From Allorhodopirellula solitaria (GTDB taxonomy: Bacteria; Planctomycetota; Planctomycetia; Pirellulales; Pirellulaceae): 64,000 nt of DNA. The position numbers were made by a program, and so were the translations under genes. Below, in pieces: positions 25,976 to 34,445 of the stretch. The notes under the pieces are model-generated. The model did no database searches, was not told where the DNA came from, and saw nothing but the letters and a program-made list of their open reading frames with translations. Positions within the stretch are counted from its first letter, which is position 1. Every line of letters begins with the position of its first letter. The stretch covers positions 124,001-188,000 of the forward strand of contig NZ_SJPK01000010.1 in the NCBI RefSeq assembly GCF_007859855.1, in the 5' to 3' direction.

Positions 25976-28900
25976 ATGCCTCATCCACTTCTGCTCCGGC
26001 TCACTTTCGCCTTGGGCGTCCTGCTGAGCGTCTGCTTCGCTACCCCTGCGACGGCCGCCGATCCCGCCTCGACTTCCGCAACCGCTTTCTCAGTTGAAAA
26101 CGATCAACGGATTGCGGCCGTGGGGAACTGCTTGGCCGAGCGAATGAATCTGTTCGGTAATTTCGAGACGCGGCTGCAACTGCGGCAAGCTGGCCGAAAT
26201 GTCCAGTTCCGGAACTTTGGATGGCCTGCCGACGAGGTACAGATCCGCCAGCGGCCCAACAATTACACCGAGATCGATGACCCGCTCAAAGTGTTCTCGC
26301 CCAACCTGTTTCTGTGCTTCTATGGGTTCAATGAGTCCTTTGCGGGCGATGACGCCGAATCCGTCGATGCCTTTCAGGAAGGCTACCGGCAATGGATCGC
26401 TGAGCTGAAGAAGACCTATGCGAGCGATGGGGATTCCGCTCGATTCGTGCTCGTCAGCCCCACGGCATTTGAGTCTCAATGGAACGACGATCCATTGCAC
26501 AATCGGCTGCACCCCGACGCCGACAAACGCAACGCGAGCCTCGCGATTTACCGAGATGCGATCAAGGAACTCGCTGCCGAGGATGGACATCGCTATGTCG
26601 ATCTATTCGACGCAACCCTGGCGGAATTCGGTAAACAAGATGGCCTGCAGTTTACCATCAACGGCGCGCACCTCAACGCGACTGGCGATCAACTGATGGG
26701 CAAACTGCTTGACGAATCCTTGTTCGGGAATGCCTCGTTGTCCGATGAGCAAAGCGATCGATATGAGCGAGTGCAAAAGTGGGTCAATGACAAGTCATGG
26801 CTGCACCAACAAGATTACCGGATGCTCAATGGATGGTATGTGTACGGTGGTCGCCGCACGTGGGACACCGAAACATTCCCCACCGAATACCGCAAGATCC
26901 GCGCCATGGTGGAGGTCCGAGATCAATACATTTGGGACCTCGTGGCGGGGCGTGACGTCGCCGACCAACCAGACGATTCGGGCACCGGCAGCGTCGTGGT
27001 GCCCGAGACAATGTTCGGAACGCGAGGCGAGAATTTCCGCAAGGGACGTGAACCCGAAGAACTCGTGTACCCCACGCCTGAAGAATCCATCGAGATGATG
27101 GACGTCCCCGAGGACTTCCGTGTCGAGTTATTTGCGTCGGAAAAAGATTTCCCCGAACTGGCCAACCCCAACCAAATCGCCTTTGACGCCAAAGGGCGTT
27201 TGTGGGTTTCCTGCATGCCGAACTACCCCCAGTGGCAACCGGGGGCGGAACGCCCCAGTGACCGATTGTTGATTCTAGAGGACACCGACGGCGACGGCCG
27301 CGCCGACAAGACAACAACGTTCTATGACAAGCTCATCTGTCCTACCGGATTCGAATTCGTAAACGGTGGCGTGATCGTCGTCGATGAACCCCGTATCCTG
27401 TTTCTCAAAGACACCGATGGGGATGACCAAGCCGATGAGGTGACTCAAATCGTCGACGGGATTGCGACTGGTGACACCCACCATGCGATGGGCGCGTGGG
27501 AACTGTCGCCCGGCGGACTGCTCTACATGCTCGAGGGCATCGCGGTATCGACCACCGTCGAAACACCTTGGGGAGCCTTCCGCAATCGCGATCGAGGGGG
27601 CGTGTATGTCTTCGATCCGATCAGCATGAAATTCCGCCACTTCATCACGCCTGGCTACGGCAACCCGTGGTGCCTGGTATTCGACGAGTGGGGCCAGGGA
27701 ATTGTTGGCGATGGAACCAATGCGAAACAGCACTGGACGTCACCGCTGTCAGGTAAAGAGGTGAGCACGCGGAAAACGCTGCAACCCGTCTTCGATAATG
27801 AGGGCATGCGTCCCGCCGTGGGCAATGAGTTCCTCTTGTCGCGGCATCTGCCCGACTCGGTACAGGGGCAGTTCATCTACGCCTGCGTCATCAACATGCA
27901 CGGCATGCCACGCTTCACACTCAAAGACGAAGCGGGCACTGCGGGCTATACCGGCGAGCGCATCGATGACCTACTCTCCTCGACCGATATGATCTTCCGC
28001 CCAGTCGACCCGAAAATCGGTCCCGATGGCGCCATCTGGTTCGGTGATTGGTGCAACGCCTTGATCGGGCACATGCAGTACTCTCAACGGGACCCGAATC
28101 GCGATCACACGCACGGCCGGGTTTTCCGTATGGTTTACGACAAAAAACCGCTGCTTGAGAAAGCTGATTTCGATGGCGCCTCTGCCACCGAACTGCTCGA
28201 GCAGTTAGACGTCCCCGAACTCCGCACCCGCTACCGCGTGCGACGCGAACTGCGGGAACGCCCAAGAGCAGAAGCAATGGAAGCGTTGCAGGCTTGGGTT
28301 GCGGACACCAGCGATGCCCGACGACTTTGCGAAGCGATGTGGGTCCAAGAAAGCTTCCGCGATCTCGATCCAGAATTGATCAGCCGGATCCTGCAGCACG
28401 ACGACTTCCACGCCCGGGCCGCCGCCATTCACGCGGTTTCCAACGAGATGGAGAGGTTCCCGCAGGCCTTCGAAGTCATCTCTGCAGCCGTCCGGGACCC
28501 GCACCCTCGCGTACGGCTCGAAGCCATCCGCGCCCTGAGCTTTTTCCCCACCGAAGAAGCCATGGTCGCTGCCCTCTCGGTCATCCAGCAGCCGCGGGAT
28601 TACTGGATCGAGTACACCCTCGAACACACCCTGCACGCGATGAAACCGGTATGGTCGGGACGCGAAAAGGACGACACATTCCTAGTATCAGCCACGGATG
28701 AATCCAAACGCTACTTTCAACTCTACTTGGCACTGAGCGGCCCGGGGGGCGAAGCGGTCCGGCCGCTGCACGTCGCCGAAGACGTCGACGCCAGCATGCA
28801 GGATCGGAAAGCGGCCATTGCAAAGCTGGCTGGCATTCGAGGTGGCAATGCCGCCCGTGGCGAAGGAGTCTTCAAACAGGTCTGCTCGGCATGCCACCAA

Positions 28901-29767
28901 ATCGGTGATCTAGGCAAACCGTTCGGCCCCGATCTCAGTGACATCGGCACCCGCTACGACGCTAAGAAAATTGTGCAGTCGATCATCATGCCCAACGAAG
29001 AAATTGCCAAGGGATTTGAGACCGTGATGCTCTTGGACTACGACGGCATCACCCACACTGGCTTCATTCTCAAGGAAGACGCCGACTCGATCACGCTCGG
29101 GATCGCCGACGGCAAAGAAGACATTGTCTCGAAGGATGAAATCGAAATCCGCAAGGACATGAAGTCGAGTTCGATGCCGGAAGGACTGATCGGGACGATC
29201 GCCCCCATCGAATTCCTCGACTTGGTGTCCTATCTCCAGACTCAAAAGGACGCCAAGCGAGTGAGCGAAAAGGGCAGCGGAAAGCACTCTCAATGGGTGC
29301 GGACCGAGTACCGCAACCCACCGCCACTGCGAGAACACGCCGGTGCTCAAGAGATTTCCCGGGATGCTTGGCTATCACTCGGCCCCAATTTCTCAAATTC
29401 CAACTGGAACGAAGAGAACCATCTGTTTCTCTCGCATGCAGCCCCGTCGAACTTTGATTTCACCTTCCATTCGGACCACGATACAGACTCCCCTTACGTG
29501 ACCATCCGATTGGCAGAGGACCACGAGATCAGCCACCTGTACCTACGCAATCGCGAGAGCAGGCAGTTCCACAACCGGGCCGATGGGCTGAGCGTGTGGA
29601 TCAGCAATGATGACGTGGACTATCAAAAAGTATGGTCGTCCGAAAAGCCTCAAAGCGAATGGATGATCGACTTCCCCGAGGGCACCCACGCCCGCTACAT
29701 CCGCATCGGCCTAGCCGGCACCGGCACGTTCCACCTGGAGCAAGCGGTTGTGTTCGGATCGCCGTAG
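25976..29767 (+). CDS. PVC-type secreted mosaic: SGNH hydrolase-like, beta-propeller dehydrogenase, HEAT, cytochrome c
   Basis: A 1263-residue exported protein of a kind abundant in Planctomycetota. The signal peptide covers residues 1-27. Residues 40-245 resemble an SGNH/GDSL domain (GFNESFAGDD, NGAHLNATGDQ). Residues 370-720 form the membrane-bound-dehydrogenase-type beta-propeller (DDPVLPED-like start MDVPEDFRVELF, DTDGDGRADK). Residues 740-940 are HEAT-like helices. Near 965 is a c-type heme site, VCSACHQIGDLGKPFGPD, with a distal Met possible. The C-terminus (about 1110-1263) looks like a discoidin-type carbohydrate-binding domain. It probably acts in periplasmic oxidation of polysaccharide-derived compounds (inference). 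Confidence 0.88.
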   Translation: MPHPLLLRLTFALGVLLSVCFATPATAADPASTSATAFSVENDQRIAAVGNCLAERMNLFGNFETRLQLRQAGRNVQFRNFGWPADEVQIRQRPNNYTEIDDPLKVFSPNLFLCFYGFNESFAGDDAESVDAFQEGYRQWIAELKKTYASDGDSARFVLVSPTAFESQWNDDPLHNRLHPDADKRNASLAIYRDAIKELAAEDGHRYVDLFDATLAEFGKQDGLQFTINGAHLNATGDQLMGKLLDESLFGNASLSDEQSDRYERVQKWVNDKSWLHQQDYRMLNGWYVYGGRRTWDTETFPTEYRKIRAMVEVRDQYIWDLVAGRDVADQPDDSGTGSVVVPETMFGTRGENFRKGREPEELVYPTPEESIEMMDVPEDFRVELFASEKDFPELANPNQIAFDAKGRLWVSCMPNYPQWQPGAERPSDRLLILEDTDGDGRADKTTTFYDKLICPTGFEFVNGGVIVVDEPRILFLKDTDGDDQADEVTQIVDGIATGDTHHAMGAWELSPGGLLYMLEGIAVSTTVETPWGAFRNRDRGGVYVFDPISMKFRHFITPGYGNPWCLVFDEWGQGIVGDGTNAKQHWTSPLSGKEVSTRKTLQPVFDNEGMRPAVGNEFLLSRHLPDSVQGQFIYACVINMHGMPRFTLKDEAGTAGYTGERIDDLLSSTDMIFRPVDPKIGPDGAIWFGDWCNALIGHMQYSQRDPNRDHTHGRVFRMVYDKKPLLEKADFDGASATELLEQLDVPELRTRYRVRRELRERPRAEAMEALQAWVADTSDARRLCEAMWVQESFRDLDPELISRILQHDDFHARAAAIHAVSNEMERFPQAFEVISAAVRDPHPRVRLEAIRALSFFPTEEAMVAALSVIQQPRDYWIEYTLEHTLHAMKPVWSGREKDDTFLVSATDESKRYFQLYLALSGPGGEAVRPLHVAEDVDASMQDRKAAIAKLAGIRGGNAARGEGVFKQVCSACHQIGDLGKPFGPDLSDIGTRYDAKKIVQSIIMPNEEIAKGFETVMLLDYDGITHTGFILKEDADSITLGIADGKEDIVSKDEIEIRKDMKSSSMPEGLIGTIAPIEFLDLVSYLQTQKDAKRVSEKGSGKHSQWVRTEYRNPPPLREHAGAQEISRDAWLSLGPNFSNSNWNEENHLFLSHAAPSNFDFTFHSDHDTDSPYVTIRLAEDHEISHLYLRNRESRQFHNRADGLSVWISNDDVDYQKVWSSEKPQSEWMIDFPEGTHARYIRIGLAGTGTFHLEQAVVFGSP

Positions 29768-29792
29768 GCGAGCGCGCTATTCGCGGTGGACG

Positions 29793-30815
29793 TCAGCCGT
29801 CCGACTCAAGAGTCGGATAGGCATAGTCGAAATAGTTTTCTCGACGCACCCATCTGAGCAGCACCGGTGACGACCGAACAGCGGCCTGGTGAAAGTCGAA
29901 ACCGCGACGATAAACGCGATGAAATCGTGCTTGCATCTCATCGAGTTCTTTCGGTGGTAACAGCGTACGTTTCCAATAGCTCGCCCAACGGCGGGCAATC
30001 GAAATCTTGCGGGGCACCTTTTCGACAGGGTCCTCGCCTTGGCGAATTTGCGTGTAGGAATCGCAGACTCCTTGGTAAAACGACCGCTGATCAAAGTACT
30101 CCGGTGTCATGCGTTGAGCACCAATGTGATGCCATACAAGCGCATCGGGATGATAGACCGCCCGGTGTCCAGCGGCAGCAATTTTGTGACTCAACCCCGT
30201 CTCTCCATCGCCCTGAAAGTGCTGCATCGATTTGGGCACACAATCGGGATGGAACCCACCGTACTGGCGCAGGGCCGAGCGACGAATCGCGTAGTTCAAA
30301 CCCCAGACGAAATCTGGATGGATCGTCGTGACAGAATTCGTGTTCAACTCCAGCAGACTGAGCTGGGCCATTTGCCGGCCACCATCAGGCGTCGGTTGCC
30401 AGCAGCGGTGAAGCCACTCCGGAGGTTCGGCCGCAAACTCGGGCAGACTCGGTCCGCCAGCGAGCACGACCTCGGGATCGGCAAAGACACTCGACAACGC
30501 CGTCATCCATCCCGGAGCGACCGTGATGTCATCGTCGATGAAGACGAGCAGCTCACCGGATGACTCATCGGCTCCTCGATGACGCCCCGACAGCAAACCG
30601 GGAACCTCGTCATAAACGATCTTCAAATGCAAACAATCATACTGCTGAGCAACACGATCGTAGTTTGCTCGATCATCCCGTCGATCTCGCTCCGACAACC
30701 CGTTCTGAACCACGATCACTTCCTCGGGACAATCTTGAAGCGCTGCGAGTGATTGCAAAGTCTGGTCGATACATCGCAGCGTTTTGACGGTCGGGATGAT
30801 TACAGAACGTTTCAT
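29793..30815 (-). CDS. family 2 glycosyltransferase
   Basis: A 340-residue GT-A fold glycosyltransferase. It begins MKRSVIIPTVKTLRCIDQTL, carries the metal-binding FIDDDITVAPGWM motif near residue 100, and has FQGDGETGLSHKI, typical of the acceptor-side acidic motif. No membrane helices are evident, so it is probably cytoplasmic and peripheral. The frame opens at 30917, but the extra 34 residues lie in the repeat array (the same sequence appears after the transposase gene), so ATG 30815 is chosen. It belongs to the glycan locus with the methyltransferase and ABC genes to the right. Confidence 0.88.
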   Translation of the reverse strand: MKRSVIIPTVKTLRCIDQTLQSLAALQDCPEEVIVVQNGLSERDRRDDRANYDRVAQQYDCLHLKIVYDEVPGLLSGRHRGADESSGELLVFIDDDITVAPGWMTALSSVFADPEVVLAGGPSLPEFAAEPPEWLHRCWQPTPDGGRQMAQLSLLELNTNSVTTIHPDFVWGLNYAIRRSALRQYGGFHPDCVPKSMQHFQGDGETGLSHKIAAAGHRAVYHPDALVWHHIGAQRMTPEYFDQRSFYQGVCDSYTQIRQGEDPVEKVPRKISIARRWASYWKRTLLPPKELDEMQARFHRVYRRGFDFHQAAVRSSPVLLRWVRRENYFDYAYPTLESDG

Positions 30816-30850
30816 GAGATATCGAATTCCTGGATCTGGACCACGCATGT

Positions 30851-32445
30851 CCCCTGGCCAGCTTGCCCGGCAGGAAGCAAAAGTTTTTGAGCCAACCGGG
30901 GAAGGGCGCACGGTCATCCGTTCATTCTAACTTCAAAACGTCCGCTCCTGCTGGGCAGGCCAGCAGGGGGCGTCAGTCCGCCGGAAGCACGCATGTCCCC
31001 TGGCCGGCTTGTCCGGCAGGAACAAACGTTTTGTGATTAGCTTTGTTGCGGCCAATCCCCAATCGCTCCCCTGGCCAGCTTGCCTGGCAGGAAGCAAAAG
31101 TCCATCTCATCTACGCAACGCACGAACGTCGTACTCACTAAACGTACCTGCATAAAACCCATGCTGCCAGATCGCATTCTGGCCCATGGTGTAGGCAGTG
31201 TTGTTCATGATTGCCAATGCAATCTCCGCCGGGCTTTCTTCGATATTGCCTCGCATTGCCACATGTAGATGATCGGGCATCCACGCACGAGCCGCCAGTC
31301 GGTGATGATGCTTCTTCGCTGTTGCAACAAGCGATCGATCCAGTGCCTCGAAATCCCGCTGCCTGCGATATCGAACACGATTGGAAGTCACCAAGACGAT
31401 ATGCACGTCGTACCAATAGCGGCCACTAATCGATTCGCTCGGTTGATCCAGGGCAACGCTAGAATCCAATGTCGTGAAGCGTTTGAGCATCGCAGCGAAT
31501 CTCGGATCGACAAACTTCTCCCTGTCGACCTGCTGCGAGACGTATTCTTCAACCTCGGCAGTATGGTTGGCGCCGATCCCTCGAAAAGCGACTTTCCGGC
31601 TAAACTTCACCGTGTTTCTTGCCAAACGAAGAGCATGCTGCAATCGTCCTTTGGCGCGGGACACACACAACACCGGTGAAACGGTTGGAATGGCTGAAAA
31701 ACCGAGTTGAACCTGGGATCGCTCCCAAGCAGTCGACAGATGCTTCAAATTGTCCGTTGCCCATTGTTCGTCAAGTTGCCTGAAAAAGTCGTCATCTGGC
31801 TGCGACGGGAACGCACTACCTCCTGCAGGCCAGCCGGTCCACGTGTAGCGAAGGTGATAGGCTGGCCGTGTGTTTTCAAGCACATAGATTGGTTTGGGCA
31901 TGGTAGAAACTTTCCTTTCCGGTTGGACAAGCCAACCGGGGAGGGGCGCACAGTCACCCGTTCATTCTAACTTCAAAACGTCCGCTCCTGCCGGGCAAGC
32001 CAGCAGGGGGCGTCAGTCGACCGGAAACACACATGTCCCCTCGCCGGCTCGCCCGGCAGGAACAAACGTTTTGCGATTAGCTTCGTCGCCGCCAATCCCC
32101 AATCGCTCCCCTGGCCAGCTTGCCTGGCAGGAAGCAAAAGTTCTTGAGCCAACCGGGGAGGAGCGCACGGACATCCGTTCATTCTAACTTCAAAACGTCC
32201 GCTCCTGCTGGGCAAGCCAGCAGGGGGCGTCAGTCGACCGAAAACACACATGTCCCCTCGCCGGCTTGCCCGGCAGGAACAAACGTTTTGTGATTAGCTT
32301 CGTCGCCGCCAAGCCCCAATCGCTCCCCTGGCCAGCTTGCCTGGCAGGAAGCAAAAGTTTTTGAGCCAACCGGGGAGGGGCGCACAGTCACCCGTTCATT
32401 CTAACTTCAAAACGTCCGCTCCTGCTGGGCAAGCCAGCAGGGGGC
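30851..32445 (+). repeat. 217-bp-period tandem array interrupted by a RAYT gene
   Basis: Units start at cccctggccagcttgc. Unit 1 is 30851-31067 and unit 3 is 32108-32324, each exactly 217 bases. Unit 4 is partial, 32325-32445. Unit 2 is split: its first 33 bases (31068-31100) lie left of the transposase gene, and its last 177 (31931-32107) lie right of it. Together with about 7 replaced bases these again make 217. Each unit holds two or three REP-like palindromes (ccagcttgcctggcagg, ctgctgggcaagccagcag) and a ttttgtgattag block. Confidence 0.9.
31107..31901 (-). CDS. REP-associated tyrosine transposase (RAYT), IS200-related HUH family
   Basis: A 264-residue Y1 transposase-like protein. The HUH motif is in WMPDHLHVAM (residues about 211-213). 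The C-terminal part has NNTAYTMGQNAIWQHGFYAG then FSEYDVRAL, with candidate catalytic tyrosines at about 237, 250 and 257. The N-terminal 150 residues (YVLENTRPAYHLRYTWTGWP) are an extra domain seen in planctomycete relatives. Both motif halves are present, so it may be active. It is embedded inside one unit of a REP-rich 217-bp array, the arrangement expected if the array palindromes are its substrate. Confidence 0.85.
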   Translation of the reverse strand: MPKPIYVLENTRPAYHLRYTWTGWPAGGSAFPSQPDDDFFRQLDEQWATDNLKHLSTAWERSQVQLGFSAIPTVSPVLCVSRAKGRLQHALRLARNTVKFSRKVAFRGIGANHTAEVEEYVSQQVDREKFVDPRFAAMLKRFTTLDSSVALDQPSESISGRYWYDVHIVLVTSNRVRYRRQRDFEALDRSLVATAKKHHHRLAARAWMPDHLHVAMRGNIEESPAEIALAIMNNTAYTMGQNAIWQHGFYAGTFSEYDVRALRR

Positions 32446-32465
32446 CAACTCCGCGCGTCGCCAGC

Positions 32466-33071
32466 CTATCCTACGTGTGCCCAGAATAAATTCGGCAGGC
32501 GGCCAACGTCAGAGGCGATCGGCTGGATCGATTCATCCACCACGCGTTGGACTCCCGCGGCCCACCCGACGTCATGCATGACCACCGTCGCGCGATCACT
32601 CAGGTGCGGTGACCAGCTATCCCAATCGAGCTTCACACCGTCGTATTCGTGGTCGCCATCGATGAATAGCATATCGATCGGCAGGTCGAAATCTTTGGCT
32701 GCTTCATCACTTCTTTGACGAATCGCGCGGATGTTGGAACGGTACGACTGAGTGTTGCGGGAGAATTCCGCGAACGTGTCTCGGTTGCCTTCGGGCATCG
32801 CGTCATTGAGCCACGTGTCGACGCAGTGCAGTTGGCAGGCAGGTACTGCGGTGCGGGCAGCCCGAGCCATGAAGGAGCTCGACGCACCGAGATACGAGCC
32901 GACTTCGACGATCACCTTCGGCTTGGTTTCGCGAACCAGTCGATAGAGTGCTAACTTTTCCGGGCCGGTCATGTCGGTGGCGATCTTGTCAGCCTGGCGC
33001 AATCCGTGGCTCCAGATAAACGCGTCATATTTTAAAGCGTCCCAGACGCCGATTAAGCTATTCTTCAGCAA
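32466..33071 (-). CDS. CmcI-like SAM-dependent methyltransferase
   Basis: A 201-residue class I methyltransferase of the cephalosporin hydroxylase (CmcI)/Methyltransf_24 kind. SAM motif I is IVEVGSYLGASSSFMARAA. Further motifs are HCVDTWLND, MLFIDGDHEYDGVKLDW and VVMHDVGWAAG. The frame is open to 33347, across the divergent ABC gene start, but a perfect AGGAGG at 33081-33086 lies 9 bases before TTG 33071, giving MLKNSLIGVWDALK. That start is chosen with good support. Its position in the glycan locus suggests sugar O-methylation (inference). Confidence 0.85.
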   Translation of the reverse strand: MLKNSLIGVWDALKYDAFIWSHGLRQADKIATDMTGPEKLALYRLVRETKPKVIVEVGSYLGASSSFMARAARTAVPACQLHCVDTWLNDAMPEGNRDTFAEFSRNTQSYRSNIRAIRQRSDEAAKDFDLPIDMLFIDGDHEYDGVKLDWDSWSPHLSDRATVVMHDVGWAAGVQRVVDESIQPIASDVGRLPNLFWAHVG

Positions 33072-33080
33072 AGTCCATCT

Positions 33081-33086
33081 CCTCCT
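33081..33086 (-). promoter_or_regulatory. Shine-Dalgarno AGGAGG deciding a TTG start
   Basis: The reverse complement of cctcct at 33081-33086 is a perfect AGGAGG. It lies 9 bases upstream of TTG 33071 in the methyltransferase frame. It removes 92 residues from the longest frame and clears the overlap with the divergent gene at 33177. Confidence 0.8.
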
Positions 33087-33176
33087 GAAAATGAAAGTCC
33101 TGACGACTTTCGCAACCGTAGGGAGTATACTTCGCCCTGCCTCCGTTCGCAGCCGCACGATCCATTTGCCGTTTTT

Positions 33177-34445
33177 ATGTCCATCGCCATTCGTCTGGAA
33201 AGCCTTGGAAAACTCTATCGGCTCGGGGGCATCGGTACCGGCACGCTCTCGAGTGACCTGAGCCGGACATGGGCAAAGCTCCAGGGCAAGCCTGATCCGT
33301 TGGCCAAGATCGACGATTCTTCTCATCACTCGAAGCATAGCGATCAAACCGTTTGGGCGCTGCGGGATTTTACGCTAGACGTCCCTCAAGGCACCATTTT
33401 GGGGATCGTGGGACGCAATGGTGCGGGCAAATCGACGCTGCTGAAGATGCTCTCGCGAATCACCGCGCCGACGACGGGTCAGATTTGTGTGAAGGGTCGG
33501 ATCGCGAGTCTTCTCGAGGTAGGCACCGGGTTCCATCCCGAGCTAACTGGTCGCGAAAACATCTATCTCAATGGCGCGATCCTCGGCATGTCGCGACAAG
33601 AGATCACCTCGCGGCTCGACGAGATTGTCGAGTTTTCGGGATGCGAGCGGTTCATTCACACGCCGGTCAAGCGATACAGCAGTGGCATGACGGTGCGGCT
33701 CGGATTCGCGGTAGCTGCGTATTTGGAGTGTGAAATCCTCGTTGTCGACGAGGTCCTGGCGGTGGGCGATATGGAATTTCAGCGAAAATGCATTGGACGA
33801 ATGCGTGATGTTGCTCAATCGGGGCGAACCGTTTTGTTCGTAAGTCACAACCTGGGATCGATCGAAACCCTCTGCAGCGATGCCATTCGAATCGATCACG
33901 GCAGGCTCACCGATCAAGGTTCGCCGACGGAGGTCGTGCAGCGATATCTCGATGCGGAAGCCAACGACACGCAGCAGAAGTTATCCTCGAACGCGTCGCG
34001 TCATATCAAGTCGGTGCGACTGCTCAATGACAACGACGATCCCCGAGACCGTTTTCTCGTAGACGACACGGTCATTTTCGAAGCAGAGTTGACGGCGGAC
34101 ATGGATCTGGATGACCCTCGTTTTGGATTTGTGATCTCCAAACCGGGCGTCGGGCGGATTGCGACCCTGCACACCGACGTTCAGTATAGTTCGCGATGGT
34201 CGGTATCCGGATCCACGCGTGTCCGCGCGATCTGGAGAAACATCCCCTTGAATGTGGGCCAATACAGAGTGGATGCCTCCCTGTGGCGTCACGATCGGGA
34301 GCTGGAAACCCTACTGGGCTGCGCCCAATTCGATATCGAAATGCGAGATGTCTACGGCACGGGATCGCTGCCTGATCCGCACTACCAAGGACATGTAGTG
34401 CCCGACGCCTCCTGGGAAATTAGCAATGAGAGTGCCGCCCGATGA
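33177..34445 (+). CDS. polysaccharide-export ABC ATPase, Wzt/TagH type
   Basis: ATP-binding subunit for export of a lipid-linked glycan across the inner membrane. The 422 residues have Walker A GIVGRNGAGKSTLLKML (near 80), the family-specific GFHPELTGRENIYLNG, the signature VKRYSSGMTVRLGFA, and Walker B CEILVVDEVLAVGD, all intact. Residues 290-420 form a beta-rich C-terminal domain like the glycan-recognition domain of Wzt. The permease partner (Wzm-like) is not in this window. The next gene overlaps by 4 bases (ATGA). It diverges from the methyltransferase over a gap of about 105 bases. Confidence 0.92.
   Translation: MSIAIRLESLGKLYRLGGIGTGTLSSDLSRTWAKLQGKPDPLAKIDDSSHHSKHSDQTVWALRDFTLDVPQGTILGIVGRNGAGKSTLLKMLSRITAPTTGQICVKGRIASLLEVGTGFHPELTGRENIYLNGAILGMSRQEITSRLDEIVEFSGCERFIHTPVKRYSSGMTVRLGFAVAAYLECEILVVDEVLAVGDMEFQRKCIGRMRDVAQSGRTVLFVSHNLGSIETLCSDAIRIDHGRLTDQGSPTEVVQRYLDAEANDTQQKLSSNASRHIKSVRLLNDNDDPRDRFLVDDTVIFEAELTADMDLDDPRFGFVISKPGVGRIATLHTDVQYSSRWSVSGSTRVRAIWRNIPLNVGQYRVDASLWRHDRELETLLGCAQFDIEMRDVYGTGSLPDPHYQGHVVPDASWEISNESAAR

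Noticed and set aside
31894-32251. Two 92-97-codon frames within the 217-bp array
   Set aside because: They follow the repeat units, and similar frames recur in each unit, so they reflect repeat composition.
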